A stretch of DNA of 64,000 nucleotides from Oceanicoccus sp. GTDB lineage: Bacteria > Pseudomonadota > Gammaproteobacteria > Pseudomonadales > Dasaniaceae. Positions 9,931 through 19,525 of this stretch are shown here, one piece after another. Under the pieces are notes generated by a model, which was not told the origin of the DNA, searched no databases, and saw only the letters and a program-made list of their open reading frames with translations. How positions within the stretch are numbered: position 1 is the stretch's first letter; each line of letters opens with the position of its first letter. The stretch is taken from assembly GCF_029238675.1 (NCBI RefSeq), contig NZ_JAQWFR010000008.1:62001-126000 (forward strand), written 5' to 3'. Position numbers and translations under genes: made by a program.

Positions 9931-10032
9931 GTCATTCCCGCGCAGGCGGGAATCCAGACTGCATGCTTATGCTGTTATTTCCGCTAAAGCGGAAATCTAC
10001 AGCGCTGGATTCCCGCCTGCGCGGGAATGACG
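9931..10032 (+). repeat. Interspersed palindromic repeat, copy 2 (full form)
   Basis: Outer arms are GTCATTCCCGCGCAGGCGGG and its inverse. The inner segment has ACTGCATGCTTATGCTGTTA and a TTTCCGC/GCGGAAA hairpin. Full-length copy, used here as the reference orientation. It lies between comEA and the DHH gene. Confidence 0.9.
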
Positions 10033-10051
10033 CGGTGAAGTTTAAAACCGA

Positions 10052-10339
10052 TTACTTGAGACTGATATGCTCTCGGTTCTTATTGAGTAAAGATTCACCA
10101 ATACCTTTGACGGCGGTTAATTCTTCAACGGCTTTAAACGGCCCATAGCTTTCACGGTAGGCAACAATGGCCTGTGCTTTGCTATCACCCACACCCTTAA
10201 GGGAAGCGGATAAGGTTGCCGCATCAGCGGTATTAATATTAACAGGCCTTTGCGGCTCAACGGCTAAAGCCGATGGCGAAAAAACAAAACCAGAAAAAAT
10301 CAAATAAAGAGATAAGAAAAAATAACGGAATATACGCAT
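10052..10339 (-). CDS. ComEA-like helix-hairpin-helix DNA-binding protein
   Basis: 95 residues: a Sec signal peptide (about 1-26, ending SALA), a short linker, then one ComEA-type double HhH domain starting at VNINTADAATL with the hairpins KGVGDSKA and KGIGESLL. The family binds double-stranded DNA without sequence preference in the periplasm and helps pull it in during natural transformation. It has a strong AAGGAG before the ATG. It sits downstream of pyrF on the same strand, separated from the DHH gene by a palindromic repeat. Whether the organism is competent cannot be told here. Confidence 0.9.
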   Translation of the reverse strand: MRIFRYFFLSLYLIFSGFVFSPSALAVEPQRPVNINTADAATLSASLKGVGDSKAQAIVAYRESYGPFKAVEELTAVKGIGESLLNKNREHISLK

Positions 10340-10450
10340 GATAACGCTCCTTGTTTGTCAGTTAATTAGTCCATTAAACGGGTAAGATCCCGCTCACCCG
10401 AAGGATGTTACCACAGCTATTAAAAGTGGCAACACCTGGGTAATATTTTT

Positions 10451-11146
10451 TCAACTTAGCTGCTGATTAATAGCTGCCAGTGCAGCGAGAGGATCAGCAT
10501 GCTGGGTAATAGGACGACCAATCACTAAATAACTGCTGCCCGATGCCATCGCTGAAGACGGCGTTGCCACACGGCGTTGGTCACCCTGCTCGGCATTGGC
10601 GGGACGGATGCCCGGTGTGACTAATTGAAAATCATCACCGATTTCTTTTCTTAGTATTTCTGTTTCTTTAGCGGAACAAACTACACCATCCAAACCGCAG
10701 TCTTTGGTCAGGCGAGCCAGACGAACCACCTGGTCGATGGGCTCGCAGTCTAAACCAATACCCTGTAAATCCTGTTGTTCCATACTGGTTAATACGGTGA
10801 CTGCTATCAGTGAAGGCGCTGATTGGTAGTTGGCTAAAGCTTCTTTTGCGGCTTCCATCATTCTGGCGCCCCCGGAGGCATGGACATTCACCATCCACAC
10901 CCCTAAATCTGCCGCGGCTTTTACCGCACCGGCAACGGTGTTGGGAATATCATGAAATTTAAGGTCGAGGAAGACATCAAAACCACGATCCTGAATACTG
11001 CGAACAACCTGGGGGCCACAATGGGTAAATAATTCTTTGCCTACTTTTAACCGGCACTGACTGGGATCCAGTTGGTCAGCCAGGGCTTCTACAGAAGCCA
11101 GGTCGGAATAATCCATAGCCACAATAACGGGGGATGTTGTTGTCAT
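10451..11146 (-). CDS. pyrF: Orotidine-5'-phosphate decarboxylase
   Basis: 231 residues, the size of bacterial group I enzymes. It decarboxylates OMP to UMP, the last step of pyrimidine synthesis. The catalytic tetrad is visible: Lys34 (RLKVGKELF) and Asp61-x-Lys63-x-x-Asp66 in [10 protein letters not shown]. The phosphate-binding end is present as TPGIRP and VIGRPIT. It follows lapB by 27 bases on the same strand, the usual lapA-lapB-pyrF order in gammaproteobacteria. Confidence 0.97.
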   Translation of the reverse strand: MTTTSPVIVAMDYSDLASVEALADQLDPSQCRLKVGKELFTHCGPQVVRSIQDRGFDVFLDLKFHDIPNTVAGAVKAAADLGVWMVNVHASGGARMMEAAKEALANYQSAPSLIAVTVLTSMEQQDLQGIGLDCEPIDQVVRLARLTKDCGLDGVVCSAKETEILRKEIGDDFQLVTPGIRPANAEQGDQRRVATPSSAMASGSSYLVIGRPITQHADPLAALAAINQQLS

Positions 11147-11173
11147 AGGTGCTCTCTTATTTAATGTTATAGC

Positions 11174-12370
11174 TTAATCGCCTTCAGCGCCGCGTATGGC
11201 TTTAATCTGGCCCCATTGGTTGCAACCGGGGCATAACCAATGCAAACGCTTGCCAGAAAAACCACAGTGATGACACTGGTATTGGGGTTTGCTTTGCATT
11301 AGCTGCTCGATTAATAGCTGCAAAATGGTCAGGTTTTCTTTGGGTTGGCCGGAGGTATTGGCGATATGAAACTCAACCAATTTCGCCAAACCCTTCAGGG
11401 AAGGCCTTTTCTTTAATTCTTTACCCAAAAAGTCTGCCGCCGCTGGCATGCCCTTTTTGGCGTTAATATCGTCCACCAGATTGAGCAAAATAGTGGCGGA
11501 GGGATAGATATCCAGACTCTCCAGCATATAGCGGTAAAAACCCTCGTTATCTCCCAGACGCTCAAAACTTGCGCGTAATAGATCAATAGTCTCCGGGATA
11601 AACGCCGGGTCCTGCTCCCGAACTTTACGCAGGTTTTTTATCGCCCTGTCATAATGACCAGTGCGAAACTCAATATCGGCCATCAATAAAGAGGCACGAA
11701 CACAGTTACGATCGTAAGACAGTGATTTTTTTAGCTGGGCACGGGCTGAATGGTAGTCGTTTTTCACTAATGAGAGTTCGGCCAGTTCGCAACAGTAGTG
11801 GGACAATGCCGCCGGGACAGTTTTATCGACCGGGGGAGACGCCTTTAAAAGCGAACGCCTGGGCAGTAACTGCTCGGCAATATCTATAGCCTGTTGCCAC
11901 TCTTTTTCGTCTTTATAGATTTCCAGCAGATGATGCATGGCCGTTTCTTTTAGCTCGGGCGCTTCTTTGATCAGGTCTTGCAACAGACGCTCGGCCCGGT
12001 CCAGTAAACCGGCGCTAATAAAGTCGCGGGCCAATTCCAAATGCGCCTGGTGTAAATGCACTCTGGGTAAGCTTGGCCGGGATAACAAGTTTTGGTGAAT
12101 ACGGATAGCGCGCTCAACCTCACCCTTGCGGCGCATTAAATTGCCTACGGCGATATGGGTTTCAAGAGTTTCACTATTGACCTCCAGCGCTTCGATAAAC
12201 GCATCCAAAGCACCATCGGGCTGGTCATTAATCAGGAAGTTCAAGCCTTTATAGTATTGATGATGCAAGGCAGCACCATCATCGCCAGAAGCTACACGCA
12301 CACGCCGCCCCAGCCACCAACCGATGGCGATAGCGGTAAATACCAGCAGTAATTGCCAGAGGTCGGCCAT
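11174..12370 (-). CDS. lapB: LPS assembly regulator LapB (YciM), TPR protein
   Basis: 398 residues: an N-terminal membrane helix (1-20), a series of TPR repeats (about 35-340), and a C-terminal rubredoxin-like zinc-binding motif with CHHC and CPGC (about 366-383). LapB joins FtsH at the inner membrane and controls degradation of LpxC, balancing lipopolysaccharide with phospholipid. The C-terminal metal site needed for activity is intact. The lapA-like gene lies two bases upstream; ftsH, its protease partner, is also in this window at 61.4-63.3 kb. Confidence 0.96.
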   Translation of the reverse strand: MADLWQLLLVFTAIAIGWWLGRRVRVASGDDGAALHHQYYKGLNFLINDQPDGALDAFIEALEVNSETLETHIAVGNLMRRKGEVERAIRIHQNLLSRPSLPRVHLHQAHLELARDFISAGLLDRAERLLQDLIKEAPELKETAMHHLLEIYKDEKEWQQAIDIAEQLLPRRSLLKASPPVDKTVPAALSHYCCELAELSLVKNDYHSARAQLKKSLSYDRNCVRASLLMADIEFRTGHYDRAIKNLRKVREQDPAFIPETIDLLRASFERLGDNEGFYRYMLESLDIYPSATILLNLVDDINAKKGMPAAADFLGKELKKRPSLKGLAKLVEFHIANTSGQPKENLTILQLLIEQLMQSKPQYQCHHCGFSGKRLHWLCPGCNQWGQIKAIRGAEGD

Positions 12371-12372
12371 AA

Positions 12373-12711
12373 TTAGCTCTTGCTGCCTTTGTTAGGTTTA
12401 GCGGTGATAGGTGCCCTGAAATCGGCGGTGCGAAGGTTTGCCAGCTCTTTCTCACGTTTATCCAGTTTGCGTTGCAGTAACAAGCCCTGGCTTTTGAGTC
12501 GGATAATGGCAGCACTGCTGACCAGCAGGCCGACTATACCGCCTGTAGCAAAGGCCAGTAGTACCCAAAGTGATACACGTTGCTCAGGTAATTGGATAAT
12601 CAGTAGGTCCAGCGCGGCTTTATCGGTGTTTTGAATGGAGAATAGAACCCCAAAAGCCAGTACGACTATCAATAAGCAACCAACTAATAAACGCTGTAAC
12701 GAGCGCACCAT
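12373..12711 (-). CDS. lapA: LapA-domain inner-membrane protein (DUF1049)
   Basis: 112 residues with two hydrophobic helices (about 8-28 and 45-67) separated by a short periplasmic loop (FSIQNTDKAALDLLI), then a basic coiled-coil tail (KRKLDKREKELANL). This is the LapA/YciS pattern. LapA works with LapB in envelope assembly. A good GAGGGG precedes the ATG, and the stop is two bases from lapB, so translation is probably coupled. A palindromic repeat separates it from ihfB upstream. Confidence 0.93.
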   Translation of the reverse strand: MVRSLQRLLVGCLLIVVLAFGVLFSIQNTDKAALDLLIIQLPEQRVSLWVLLAFATGGIVGLLVSSAAIIRLKSQGLLLQRKLDKREKELANLRTADFRAPITAKPNKGSKS

Positions 12712-12738
12712 TTAACCCCTCTCGAATTCTCTATCCCT

Positions 12739-12832
12739 GTCATCCCCGCGACCCAGCGCTGTAAATTTCCGCCCCAGCGGAAATAACAGCATAAGCATGC
12801 AGGCTGGATTCCCGCCTTCGCGGGAATGACAG
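12739..12832 (-). repeat. Interspersed palindromic repeat, copy 3 (inverted orientation)
   Basis: The right arm is intact (ATTCCCGCCTTCGCGGGAAT). The left arm is shortened to TCATCCCCGCGA. The inner segment appears in reverse sense (ATAACAGCATAAGCATGCAG). It interrupts the ihfB-lapA operon. Confidence 0.88.
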
Positions 12833-12942
12833 GGGTGTGGTAGACATAAAATAACGGCCCAAAAAAAACGGTATAGCCATAGGACCATACCGTTCATATT
12901 CAGTTTCTGCAATATGGCGCTAAGGCCACTCTATCGAACAGA

Positions 12943-13236
12943 TCAACCTCGCTGCAGACTCTCGTTAACTCGCTCGCGCATTTCCTTGCCGGGCTTGAAG
13001 TGAGGGACATATTTACCACTCAACTCAACGGTTTCGCCCGTTTTAGGGTTACGGCCTTGGCGAGGCTCCCGATAATGCAGCGAAAAGCTGCCAAAACCAC
13101 GGATTTCTATCCGCTCGCCGGTCGCCAATGTCTGCGACATTTGCTCAATAACTGTCTTAACTGCTAACTCTACATCCTTAAGGGACAACTGAGTTTGCCG
13201 TGACGCAATGCGCTCTATAAGCTCAGATTTTGTCAT
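12943..13236 (-). CDS. ihfB: Integration host factor subunit beta
   Basis: 97 residues, HU/IHF fold. IHF-beta pairs with IHF-alpha to bend DNA at specific sites. Seen: N-terminal [11 protein letters not shown], the GFGSF turn, the beta-arm [12 protein letters not shown] with the intercalating Pro position, and a C-terminal [12 protein letters not shown] helix. I chose the ATG at 13236, which gives the conserved MTKSEL start; a GTG two codons upstream is possible. It follows rpsA on the same strand, as in most gammaproteobacteria. Confidence 0.96.
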   Translation of the reverse strand: MTKSELIERIASRQTQLSLKDVELAVKTVIEQMSQTLATGERIEIRGFGSFSLHYREPRQGRNPKTGETVELSGKYVPHFKPGKEMRERVNESLQRG

Positions 13237-13394
13237 ATCCACTACCCGTTACTTATTCCCAGACTTACTAACTAGGACAAGAGTAGCACCGGATAGCGAT
13301 ATGCGCTAATTATTAATAGGGGAAAAATTCACCCCCATCAACAACTTAGCGCAAACCGTGAACTAGCACAGGCTATATTGCGAAAATCGGAATC

Positions 13395-15071
13395 TTACTC
13401 GTTACCGCCCATTTGGGCCTTGATCAGGTCACCAATGGTGGCAGGAGCAGTAGCTTCTGCTTCAGATTCTTTGTGCGCTTTAATGGCTTCTTTCTCATCA
13501 GCCATGTCTTTAGCCTTAATAGACAGTGCAATAGTGCGATTCTTACGATCAACAGTAATGATCTTAACTTCGACTTCTTCACCTTCTTTCAGGGCGTTGC
13601 GAGCATCTTCAACTTTGTCGCGGCTGATTTCAGAGGCTTTCAAGGTGCCTTCGATATCGCCAGATAAGGTGATGATGGCAGCTTTAGCGTCCACTTCTTT
13701 GATGGTGCCTTTAACGATAGAGTTCTTATCGTTTTCAGTCACGTAGTCATTGAATGGATCATCTTCTAACTGCTTGATACCTAAAGAGATTCTCTCGCGC
13801 TCAGGATCTACAGACAGGATAACAGTCTCAATCTCATCGCCTTTCTTGTACTTGCGAACGGCGTCTTCGCCCGTCTCGTTCCAAGAGATGTCAGACAAGT
13901 GAACCAGACCGTCGATAGCACCATCCAGACCGATAAAGATACCGAAGTCAGTAATAGACTTAATAGCACCAGAGATCTTGTCGCCTTTGTTGAACTGACG
14001 GCCAAAGGCATCCCATGGATTTTCCATGCACTGCTTGATACCCAGAGAGATACGACGACGTTCTTCGTCGATATCCAGAATCATCACTTCCACTTCGTCA
14101 CCTAAGTTAACAACCTTAGATGGGTGGATGTTCTTGTTCGTCCAATCCATTTCAGAGACGTGAACCAGACCTTCAACACCTTCTTCGATCTCGGCGAAAC
14201 AACCGTAATCAGTCAGGTTAGTGATAGTGGCCTGCACACGAGCGCCTTCTGGATAGCGACCAGTGATAGATACCCATGGATCTTCACCCAGCTGCTTAAG
14301 GCCAAGAGAAACACGGTTACGCTCACGATCAAATTTCAGGACTTTAACGTCGATTTCGTCACCCACATTAACGATTTCTGATGGGTGCTTGATGCGTTTC
14401 CAAGCCATATCAGTGATGTGCAATAGGCCATCAACACCGCCCAAGTCAACAAAAGCACCGTAGTCAGTCAGGTTCTTAACGATACCCTTAACAGACTGAC
14501 CTTCTTGTAGAGTAGCCAGCAGCTCATCACGCTCGGCACTGTTAGCATCTTCCATAACAGCACGACGTGAAACAACCACGTTGTTACGCTTCTGGTCTAG
14601 CTTAATAACTTTAAATTCCAGCTCTTTGCCTTCCAGGTGAGTCGTCTCACGTACTGGACGAACATCTACCAAAGAACCGGGTAGGAATGCGCGGATAGAA
14701 TTAACGTCAACAGTAAAACCACCTTTAACCTTACCGTTGATAACACCGATAACTGACTCTTCACCAGCATAAGCGGCTTCAAGTACTTTCCAGGCTTCAG
14801 CGCGCTTAGCTTTTTCGCGGGACAGTTTGGTAGCACCCCAACCGTCTTCAACCGCTTCTAGCGCAACCTGTACTTCGTCACCAACTTCTAATGAAAGCTC
14901 ACCGCTCTCACTAACAAATTCGCTGCGTGGGATAACGCCTTCTGATTTCAGGCCAGCGTGAACTGTGACCCAATCGCTATCGATATCAATAACTACGCCG
15001 GTTACGATTGAACCTGGCTTCATATCGATAGTATTTAAACTTTCTTCAAATAAATCCGCAAAACTTTCCAT
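13395..15071 (-). CDS. rpsA: 30S ribosomal protein S1
   Basis: 558 residues with six S1 OB-fold repeats, the full gammaproteobacterial length. The repeats are seen as recurring blocks such as [20 protein letters not shown] and [21 protein letters not shown]1 recruits mRNA to the 30S subunit, particularly where the Shine-Dalgarno is weak. The start [12 protein letters not shown] is canonical. The sequence before it has only a weak ribosome site (AGGTATATAGAG) and two upstream hairpins, which fits the known feedback repression of rpsA by S1. It is followed by ihfB and preceded by cmk. Confidence 0.98.
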   Translation of the reverse strand: MESFADLFEESLNTIDMKPGSIVTGVVIDIDSDWVTVHAGLKSEGVIPRSEFVSESGELSLEVGDEVQVALEAVEDGWGATKLSREKAKRAEAWKVLEAAYAGEESVIGVINGKVKGGFTVDVNSIRAFLPGSLVDVRPVRETTHLEGKELEFKVIKLDQKRNNVVVSRRAVMEDANSAERDELLATLQEGQSVKGIVKNLTDYGAFVDLGGVDGLLHITDMAWKRIKHPSEIVNVGDEIDVKVLKFDRERNRVSLGLKQLGEDPWVSITGRYPEGARVQATITNLTDYGCFAEIEEGVEGLVHVSEMDWTNKNIHPSKVVNLGDEVEVMILDIDEERRRISLGIKQCMENPWDAFGRQFNKGDKISGAIKSITDFGIFIGLDGAIDGLVHLSDISWNETGEDAVRKYKKGDEIETVILSVDPERERISLGIKQLEDDPFNDYVTENDKNSIVKGTIKEVDAKAAIITLSGDIEGTLKASEISRDKVEDARNALKEGEEVEVKIITVDRKNRTIALSIKAKDMADEKEAIKAHKESEAEATAPATIGDLIKAQMGGNE

Positions 15072-15103
15072 TACTCTATATACCTGTTTTAAAGCTGGCA
15101 GAA

Positions 15104-15164
15104 AAACCTGACTTTTTGGAAGTCGGGGGGTTTTCGCTACCCTCCATAGGACCAGCTCCTATGG
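15104..15164 (-). promoter_or_regulatory. Structured rpsA leader (two hairpins)
   Basis: Between cmk and rpsA, the minus strand can form CCATAGGA-loop-TCCTATGG (15144-15164). A GACTT/AAGTC stem with flanking C/G pairs (15104-15132) follows and runs into TTTTT. The second resembles a weak intrinsic terminator or attenuator. E. coli rpsA has an autoregulatory leader of stacked hairpins, so a similar role is inferred. Confidence 0.5.
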
Positions 15165-15236
15165 GCCATTTACAAAAAATCCATCCGAAGCGACAGCTGG
15201 AGTCTCGCCACGAATGGAACATTAAATCTATTGGAA

Positions 15237-15923
15237 TCAAACAGTTAGGATGGTGCTCTTGACCGTATCCAGTACTTGCTTAAACACATCCTCTATCGCA
15301 GTGCCGGTGCTGTCGATCACAATGGCATCGTCAGCGGGCTTTAGCGGCGCTACCGGGCGGTTCATATCCCGCTCATCGCGCAGTTGGATGTCCTCCAAAA
15401 GGGCGGCGAGATTAACACTTTCCCCCTTGGCTTTCAACTGCTTAAAGCGCCGCTCTGCCCGTTCTTCGGCGGAGGCAACCAGATAGATTTTAACCGGGGC
15501 GTCGGTGAAGATAATCGTGCCCATATCACGGCCATCGGCGACCAGGCCAGGGGCTTTGGCAAAACCTCTTTGCAAGGCCTTTAAAGCGTCTCGAACCGGG
15601 TTATGGATGGCCACATAAGAAGCTAGCGTGCCGGTGGTTTCAGAGCGGACTTCGTTGCTAATATCTTCGCCGTCTAATAGGACGGCTGAAGGCTCTCCCG
15701 GCTCGCCGGGGTGGAACTCAACATCAAGATCGGCAGCCAAATCCGCCAACGCGGTGGCATCATCAAAAGGCACGCCTTTACGCTCTGCCGCCAAACCGAC
15801 AATCCGGTATAAAGCACCACTATCAAGCAAGTGCCAGCCAAGCTCTTTCGCTAATAACTGGCAAATAGTGCCTTTACCAGAACCGCTGGGGCCATCAATG
15901 GTAACTACAGGGGCGGTTTTCAT
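15237..15923 (-). CDS. cmk: Cytidylate kinase
   Basis: 228 residues. Phosphorylates CMP and dCMP with ATP. The P-loop GPSGSGKGT is at residues 11-19; the substrate-binding GRDMGT and the lid region RDERDMNRPVAPL are present. The frame stays open upstream into aroA, but MKTAPVVTIDG at 15923 is the canonical start and lies one base past the aroA stop, so the two genes are tightly coupled. The cmk-rpsA order is conserved across gammaproteobacteria. Confidence 0.97.
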   Translation of the reverse strand: MKTAPVVTIDGPSGSGKGTICQLLAKELGWHLLDSGALYRIVGLAAERKGVPFDDATALADLAADLDVEFHPGEPGEPSAVLLDGEDISNEVRSETTGTLASYVAIHNPVRDALKALQRGFAKAPGLVADGRDMGTIIFTDAPVKIYLVASAEERAERRFKQLKAKGESVNLAALLEDIQLRDERDMNRPVAPLKPADDAIVIDSTGTAIEDVFKQVLDTVKSTILTV

Positions 15924-15924
15924 A

Positions 15925-17214
15925 TCAGGCACAGATATTTCCAAATAACTCAAAATAGGTGGGGAAAGTTTTAGCGGTACAGCCGGGGTCATTAATAGTA
16001 ATCGCTGCATCACCCATAGCGGCTAGCGAAAAGCACATAGCGACACGGTGGTCATCATAGGTATCAATAGCGGCAGAAATGACTTTGGCGGGAGGCGTGA
16101 TTTCAATAAAGTCCTGCCCCTCTACAACCTCGGCTCCCACTTTTCTTAACTCGGTGGCCATTGCCGTCAAACGATCGGTTTCTTTGACGCGCCAGTTATA
16201 GACATTACGGATTTTAGTGGGGCCATTGGCAAATAAAGCGGTAGTCGCAATGGTCATTGCTGCATCGGGAATATGATTCAGGTCGACATCCACACCATTC
16301 AGCTTACCCTTTGTTGCTTCTATATAATCTTCGCCATAGCTAATTTCGGCACCCATTTGTGCCAGCACATCGGCAAAGCGAATATCCCCCTGCACAGAGT
16401 TTTTGCCCACACCGTAAACTCTTACGGTACCGCCACCAATGGCAGCCGCCGCCAAAAAGTAAGAAGCAGAGGAAGCATCCCCTTCCACCATAATCTCGCC
16501 GGGCGAAAGATAAGCTTGCCCGCCAGCAACCGAGAAGCTCTGGTAATCATTGTTAGTAACGTTAACCCCAAACCTGGCCATGAGATCCAGAGTAATATCG
16601 ATATAAGGCTTGGAAACCAAGTCGCCTTTTACCTTGATAGAAATATCTTCACTGGCTAAAGGCGCTGACATCAATAGCGCGGTTAAAAACTGACTGGAAA
16701 TACTGCCATCAATTTCAATCTCACCACCAACCAGGCCTGTACCGGTAATTTTAAGCGGCGGATAACCGGCGGCTTCCAAATACTCAATATTGGCACCCAA
16801 AGGCAACAGAGCATCGACCAAATGCTCAATCGGGCGCTCAAACATCCGAGGCTCACCGGTCAAGGTATAGTCACCGCCGCCCAGGCATAGCGCAGCCGTT
16901 AGTGGGCGCATAGCCGTACCAGCATTACCCAGGAACAATTCATAACTACCCGACTTAGCTAACGCCCCGCCTTTGCCTTCAACCACACAGACCGTGCGAT
17001 CTTCTGACAACTGATAATCCACACCCAACTGTTTCAGGGCATTTAGCATATGACGAATATCATCCGAATCCAGTAGGTTCTTAATCCGGGTTTCACCTTC
17101 CGCCAACGCCGCCAAAAGCAAGGCACGGTTAGACAGGCTCTTGGAACCGGGAATAATCACTTCACCATTAACACCGACAATCGGCTGGAGGACTAATTGT
17201 TCAAGGGACGACAT
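15925..17214 (-). CDS. aroA: 3-Phosphoshikimate 1-carboxyvinyltransferase (EPSP synthase)
   Basis: 429 residues, usual size. Joins PEP and shikimate-3-phosphate in the sixth step of the shikimate pathway. Seen: [16 protein letters not shown] at the N-terminus (PEP and S3P binding lysine), [19 protein letters not shown], the [10 protein letters not shown] block and the C-terminal [15 protein letters not shown] is the sensitive class I pattern. In Pseudomonas tyrA and aroA are fused; here they are separate genes about 215 bases apart with a palindromic repeat between them. Confidence 0.97.
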   Translation of the reverse strand: MSSLEQLVLQPIVGVNGEVIIPGSKSLSNRALLLAALAEGETRIKNLLDSDDIRHMLNALKQLGVDYQLSEDRTVCVVEGKGGALAKSGSYELFLGNAGTAMRPLTAALCLGGGDYTLTGEPRMFERPIEHLVDALLPLGANIEYLEAAGYPPLKITGTGLVGGEIEIDGSISSQFLTALLMSAPLASEDISIKVKGDLVSKPYIDITLDLMARFGVNVTNNDYQSFSVAGGQAYLSPGEIMVEGDASSASYFLAAAAIGGGTVRVYGVGKNSVQGDIRFADVLAQMGAEISYGEDYIEATKGKLNGVDVDLNHIPDAAMTIATTALFANGPTKIRNVYNWRVKETDRLTAMATELRKVGAEVVEGQDFIEITPPAKVISAAIDTYDDHRVAMCFSLAAMGDAAITINDPGCTAKTFPTYFELFGNICA

Positions 17215-17289
17215 GAATAAGCTCTATAAAAAAGGGGGTGCATACTAGCATACTTGTCAAAACCACGTCATTCTCGCTTCCCTACTCCG

Positions 17290-17415
17290 TCATCCCCGCG
17301 AGTTTCCTTACTTCGTCATCCCCGCGAAGGCGGGGATCCAGCCTGCACGCTTATGCTGTTATTTCCGCATAGCGGAAATTTACAGCACTGGGTTCCCGCC
17401 TTCGCGGGAATGACG
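17290..17415 (+). repeat. Interspersed palindromic repeat, copy 4 (full form plus leading fragment)
   Basis: A full unit (17314-17415) carries CATCCCCGCGAAGGCGGGGA, then GCACGCTTATGCTGTTATTT, TTTCCGC/GCGGAAA and a TTCCCGCCTTCGCGGGAA right arm. It is preceded by a half arm, TCATCCCCGCGA, at 17290. It lies between tyrA and aroA inside the probable operon. Confidence 0.9.
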
Positions 17416-17429
17416 GGGTCGAGACTTTA

Positions 17430-18317
17430 TTACTTTTGTTGCTCTTCAAGCATTTGTGCAAACTTATCCCTTGCGGATTTAGCACGGGTAAAAGAACCGA
17501 CAATATTGTCGCTATCACCATTGGCAATTGCCTGACGCAAATCACCTAACTGATCGGTAAACCTATCAATCATTTTTAATAGTGCATCGCGGTTAGCCAG
17601 AGAAATCTCATGCCACATAGTCGGGTCGCTGGATGCGATACGGGTAAAGTCTCGAAACCCACCGGCTGCAAAACGGAAAATATTCTGCTGCTCAGGGCTA
17701 CCTGCCAGAGCATCAACCAGGGTGTAAGCCAAAACATGAGGCAAATGGCTGGTGGCAGCTAAAACCTCATCATGCTCATCCACCGACATTTCTACCAGGT
17801 CGGCGCCGGTAGATTCCCAAAGGGATTTTACTGCTTGTAATGCATCGGGATTAGTTTCTTCAGTGGGGGTCAGAATAACGCGATGATTTACAAACAAATC
17901 AGCCCTGGCTGCATCTACACCGCTTTTTTCAGAACCGGCAATCGGATGACCCAACACCAAATTGGGGGGCACTTTACCAAACGCTTCTTTGGCGGCAGTG
18001 AACAGGTTACCTTTAACACTGGCCACATCGGTAATAATCACCTGCTCATCCACTATCGAAGCCAACTGCTTAAGCATATCCGCAGCAATTAAAGTGGGCG
18101 TGGCAACAACAATCAAGTCTGCACCTGTAACAGCCTCTTTTAAGTCCAGGCTATAGCGATCAATAACGCCAAGCTCCAAACCTTTCTTTAATGAAACCTC
18201 GCGACGCCCCCAGCCAACAATCTCACCGCTAAAGCCATTCGCCTTTAACGCCTTTGCCAACGAGCCGCCAATTAAGCCAACGGCTAAAACAGTAATTTGA
18301 TTAATCGCAATGGTCAT
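17430..18317 (-). CDS. tyrA: Prephenate dehydrogenase
   Basis: 295 residues. NAD(P)-dependent oxidative decarboxylation of prephenate (or arogenate dehydrogenation) towards tyrosine. The N-terminal Rossmann fold has VGLIGGSLAKAL, with Ala in place of the first Gly of the usual GxGLIGGS. The catalytic His lies in LGHPIAGSEKSG, and TSHLPHVLAY is the second conserved block. A helical dimerisation domain makes up the C-terminus; no ACT or chorismate mutase domain is attached. It sits 27 bases after hisC. Confidence 0.94.
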   Translation of the reverse strand: MTIAINQITVLAVGLIGGSLAKALKANGFSGEIVGWGRREVSLKKGLELGVIDRYSLDLKEAVTGADLIVVATPTLIAADMLKQLASIVDEQVIITDVASVKGNLFTAAKEAFGKVPPNLVLGHPIAGSEKSGVDAARADLFVNHRVILTPTEETNPDALQAVKSLWESTGADLVEMSVDEHDEVLAATSHLPHVLAYTLVDALAGSPEQQNIFRFAAGGFRDFTRIASSDPTMWHEISLANRDALLKMIDRFTDQLGDLRQAIANGDSDNIVGSFTRAKSARDKFAQMLEEQQK

Positions 18318-18344
18318 AGGGTGAATAAACCTAAATGTTTTTTG

Positions 18345-19448
18345 TTATAACACTTTCTTTAAGGCGCTTAATAGCGCCGCGTTTTCTTCTTCAAGGCCAA
18401 CTGAAACTCGAAGATGATTGGGCATTTCATACACACCCACCGGGCGTAAAATAACACCCTCCTTTAACAGCCTTTGATAAAGCTCAGCGGTATCGGCAGC
18501 AAACTCCACCGCAATAAAATTACCAGCAGAAGGAATATAGTTAAGTCCTAACTTATCAAAACCGTTGGTCAGTTGCTTCATACCATCAGTATTAACCTGC
18601 CTGCTCTGCTGCAAGTACTCATCATCAGCCAGCACTGCCTGTGCAGCAGCAAGCGCCATAGAGTTAACATTAAACGGCGCACGTACACGATTTAATACAT
18701 CGGTAATTTCTGGCGAAGCGACCGCATAACCCACTCTTAAAGCCGCCAAACCATAAGCCTTGGAAAAAGACCGAGTAACGATAAGATTAGGGTAATGCTT
18801 AAGCAGTGCCACACCATCAACGGTATCGTCATCTTCAGCTTCTACATATTCAAAATAGGCTTCATCTAATACCACAACCACATTGGCAGGCACCTTATCT
18901 AAAAAGTTAACCAGCGAAGCCTCATCAACCACGGTACCTGTTGGGTTATTAGGGTTAGCAATAAATACTAACCGGGTATCATTGGCAATTGCATCAGCCA
19001 TGGCATTAAGATCATGCCCCCAGTCTTTAGCCTTGGTCACAATAGAACGACCACCGCAGGCCTGGATCGCCAATGGATAGACAATAAAAGCGTGCTGGGA
19101 ATAAACAGCGGATTTTCCAGACTCTAAATAGGCACGGGCAATCAATTCCAACAAATCATTAGACCCATTACCCAATGTGATCTGCTCAGTAGCGACATCC
19201 AACTTAGCAGATAAGGCCGCTTTAAGCTCAAAGCCATTGCTATCGGGATAGCGAGCAATCTCAGCCGCCGCCTTATCGACCGCCGCCAACACTTTTGCAC
19301 TAGGCCCCAGGGGGTTCTCATTACTAGCCAACTTCACAATATACTCAAGCCCCAGCTCCCGCTGCAACTCTTCAATCGGCTTACCCGACTGATAAGGACT
19401 TAAGCCCTGCACGCCCTGATTGGCTAAAGCTATATAATCGCAGCTCAC
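18345..19448 (-). CDS. hisC: Histidinol-phosphate / aromatic aminotransferase
   Basis: 367 residues, PLP fold type I. The PLP lysine is Lys230 in TRSFSKAYGLAALRVGY; NPNNPTG (about 165-171) and LDEAYFE bind the cofactor. It starts at a GTG with GGAG ten bases upstream. HisC-type enzymes transaminate imidazole-acetol phosphate, and many in this locus also act on phenylpyruvate or prephenate-derived acids. Placement directly before tyrA and aroA suggests aromatic amino-acid synthesis; a second hisC in a his operon elsewhere would support that. pheA, usual upstream neighbour in Pseudomonas, is absent here. Confidence 0.93.
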   Translation of the reverse strand: MSCDYIALANQGVQGLSPYQSGKPIEELQRELGLEYIVKLASNENPLGPSAKVLAAVDKAAAEIARYPDSNGFELKAALSAKLDVATEQITLGNGSNDLLELIARAYLESGKSAVYSQHAFIVYPLAIQACGGRSIVTKAKDWGHDLNAMADAIANDTRLVFIANPNNPTGTVVDEASLVNFLDKVPANVVVVLDEAYFEYVEAEDDDTVDGVALLKHYPNLIVTRSFSKAYGLAALRVGYAVASPEITDVLNRVRAPFNVNSMALAAAQAVLADDEYLQQSRQVNTDGMKQLTNGFDKLGLNYIPSAGNFIAVEFAADTAELYQRLLKEGVILRPVGVYEMPNHLRVSVGLEEENAALLSALKKVL

Positions 19449-19525
19449 TGAATAACTCCACCTGATTGGTTAAAGCCGGTTATTGTAAAGCAATGCAGCC
19501 TGACAGGCGATCTCTAAGCCAACCT

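Noticed and set aside
9753-10148. Plus-strand ORF across repeat copy 2
   Set aside because: It spans the 5' end of the DHH gene, the repeat, and antisense of comEA; chance ORF.
13378-14463. ORFs antisense to rpsA
   Set aside because: Shadow frames of the repeated S1 domains.
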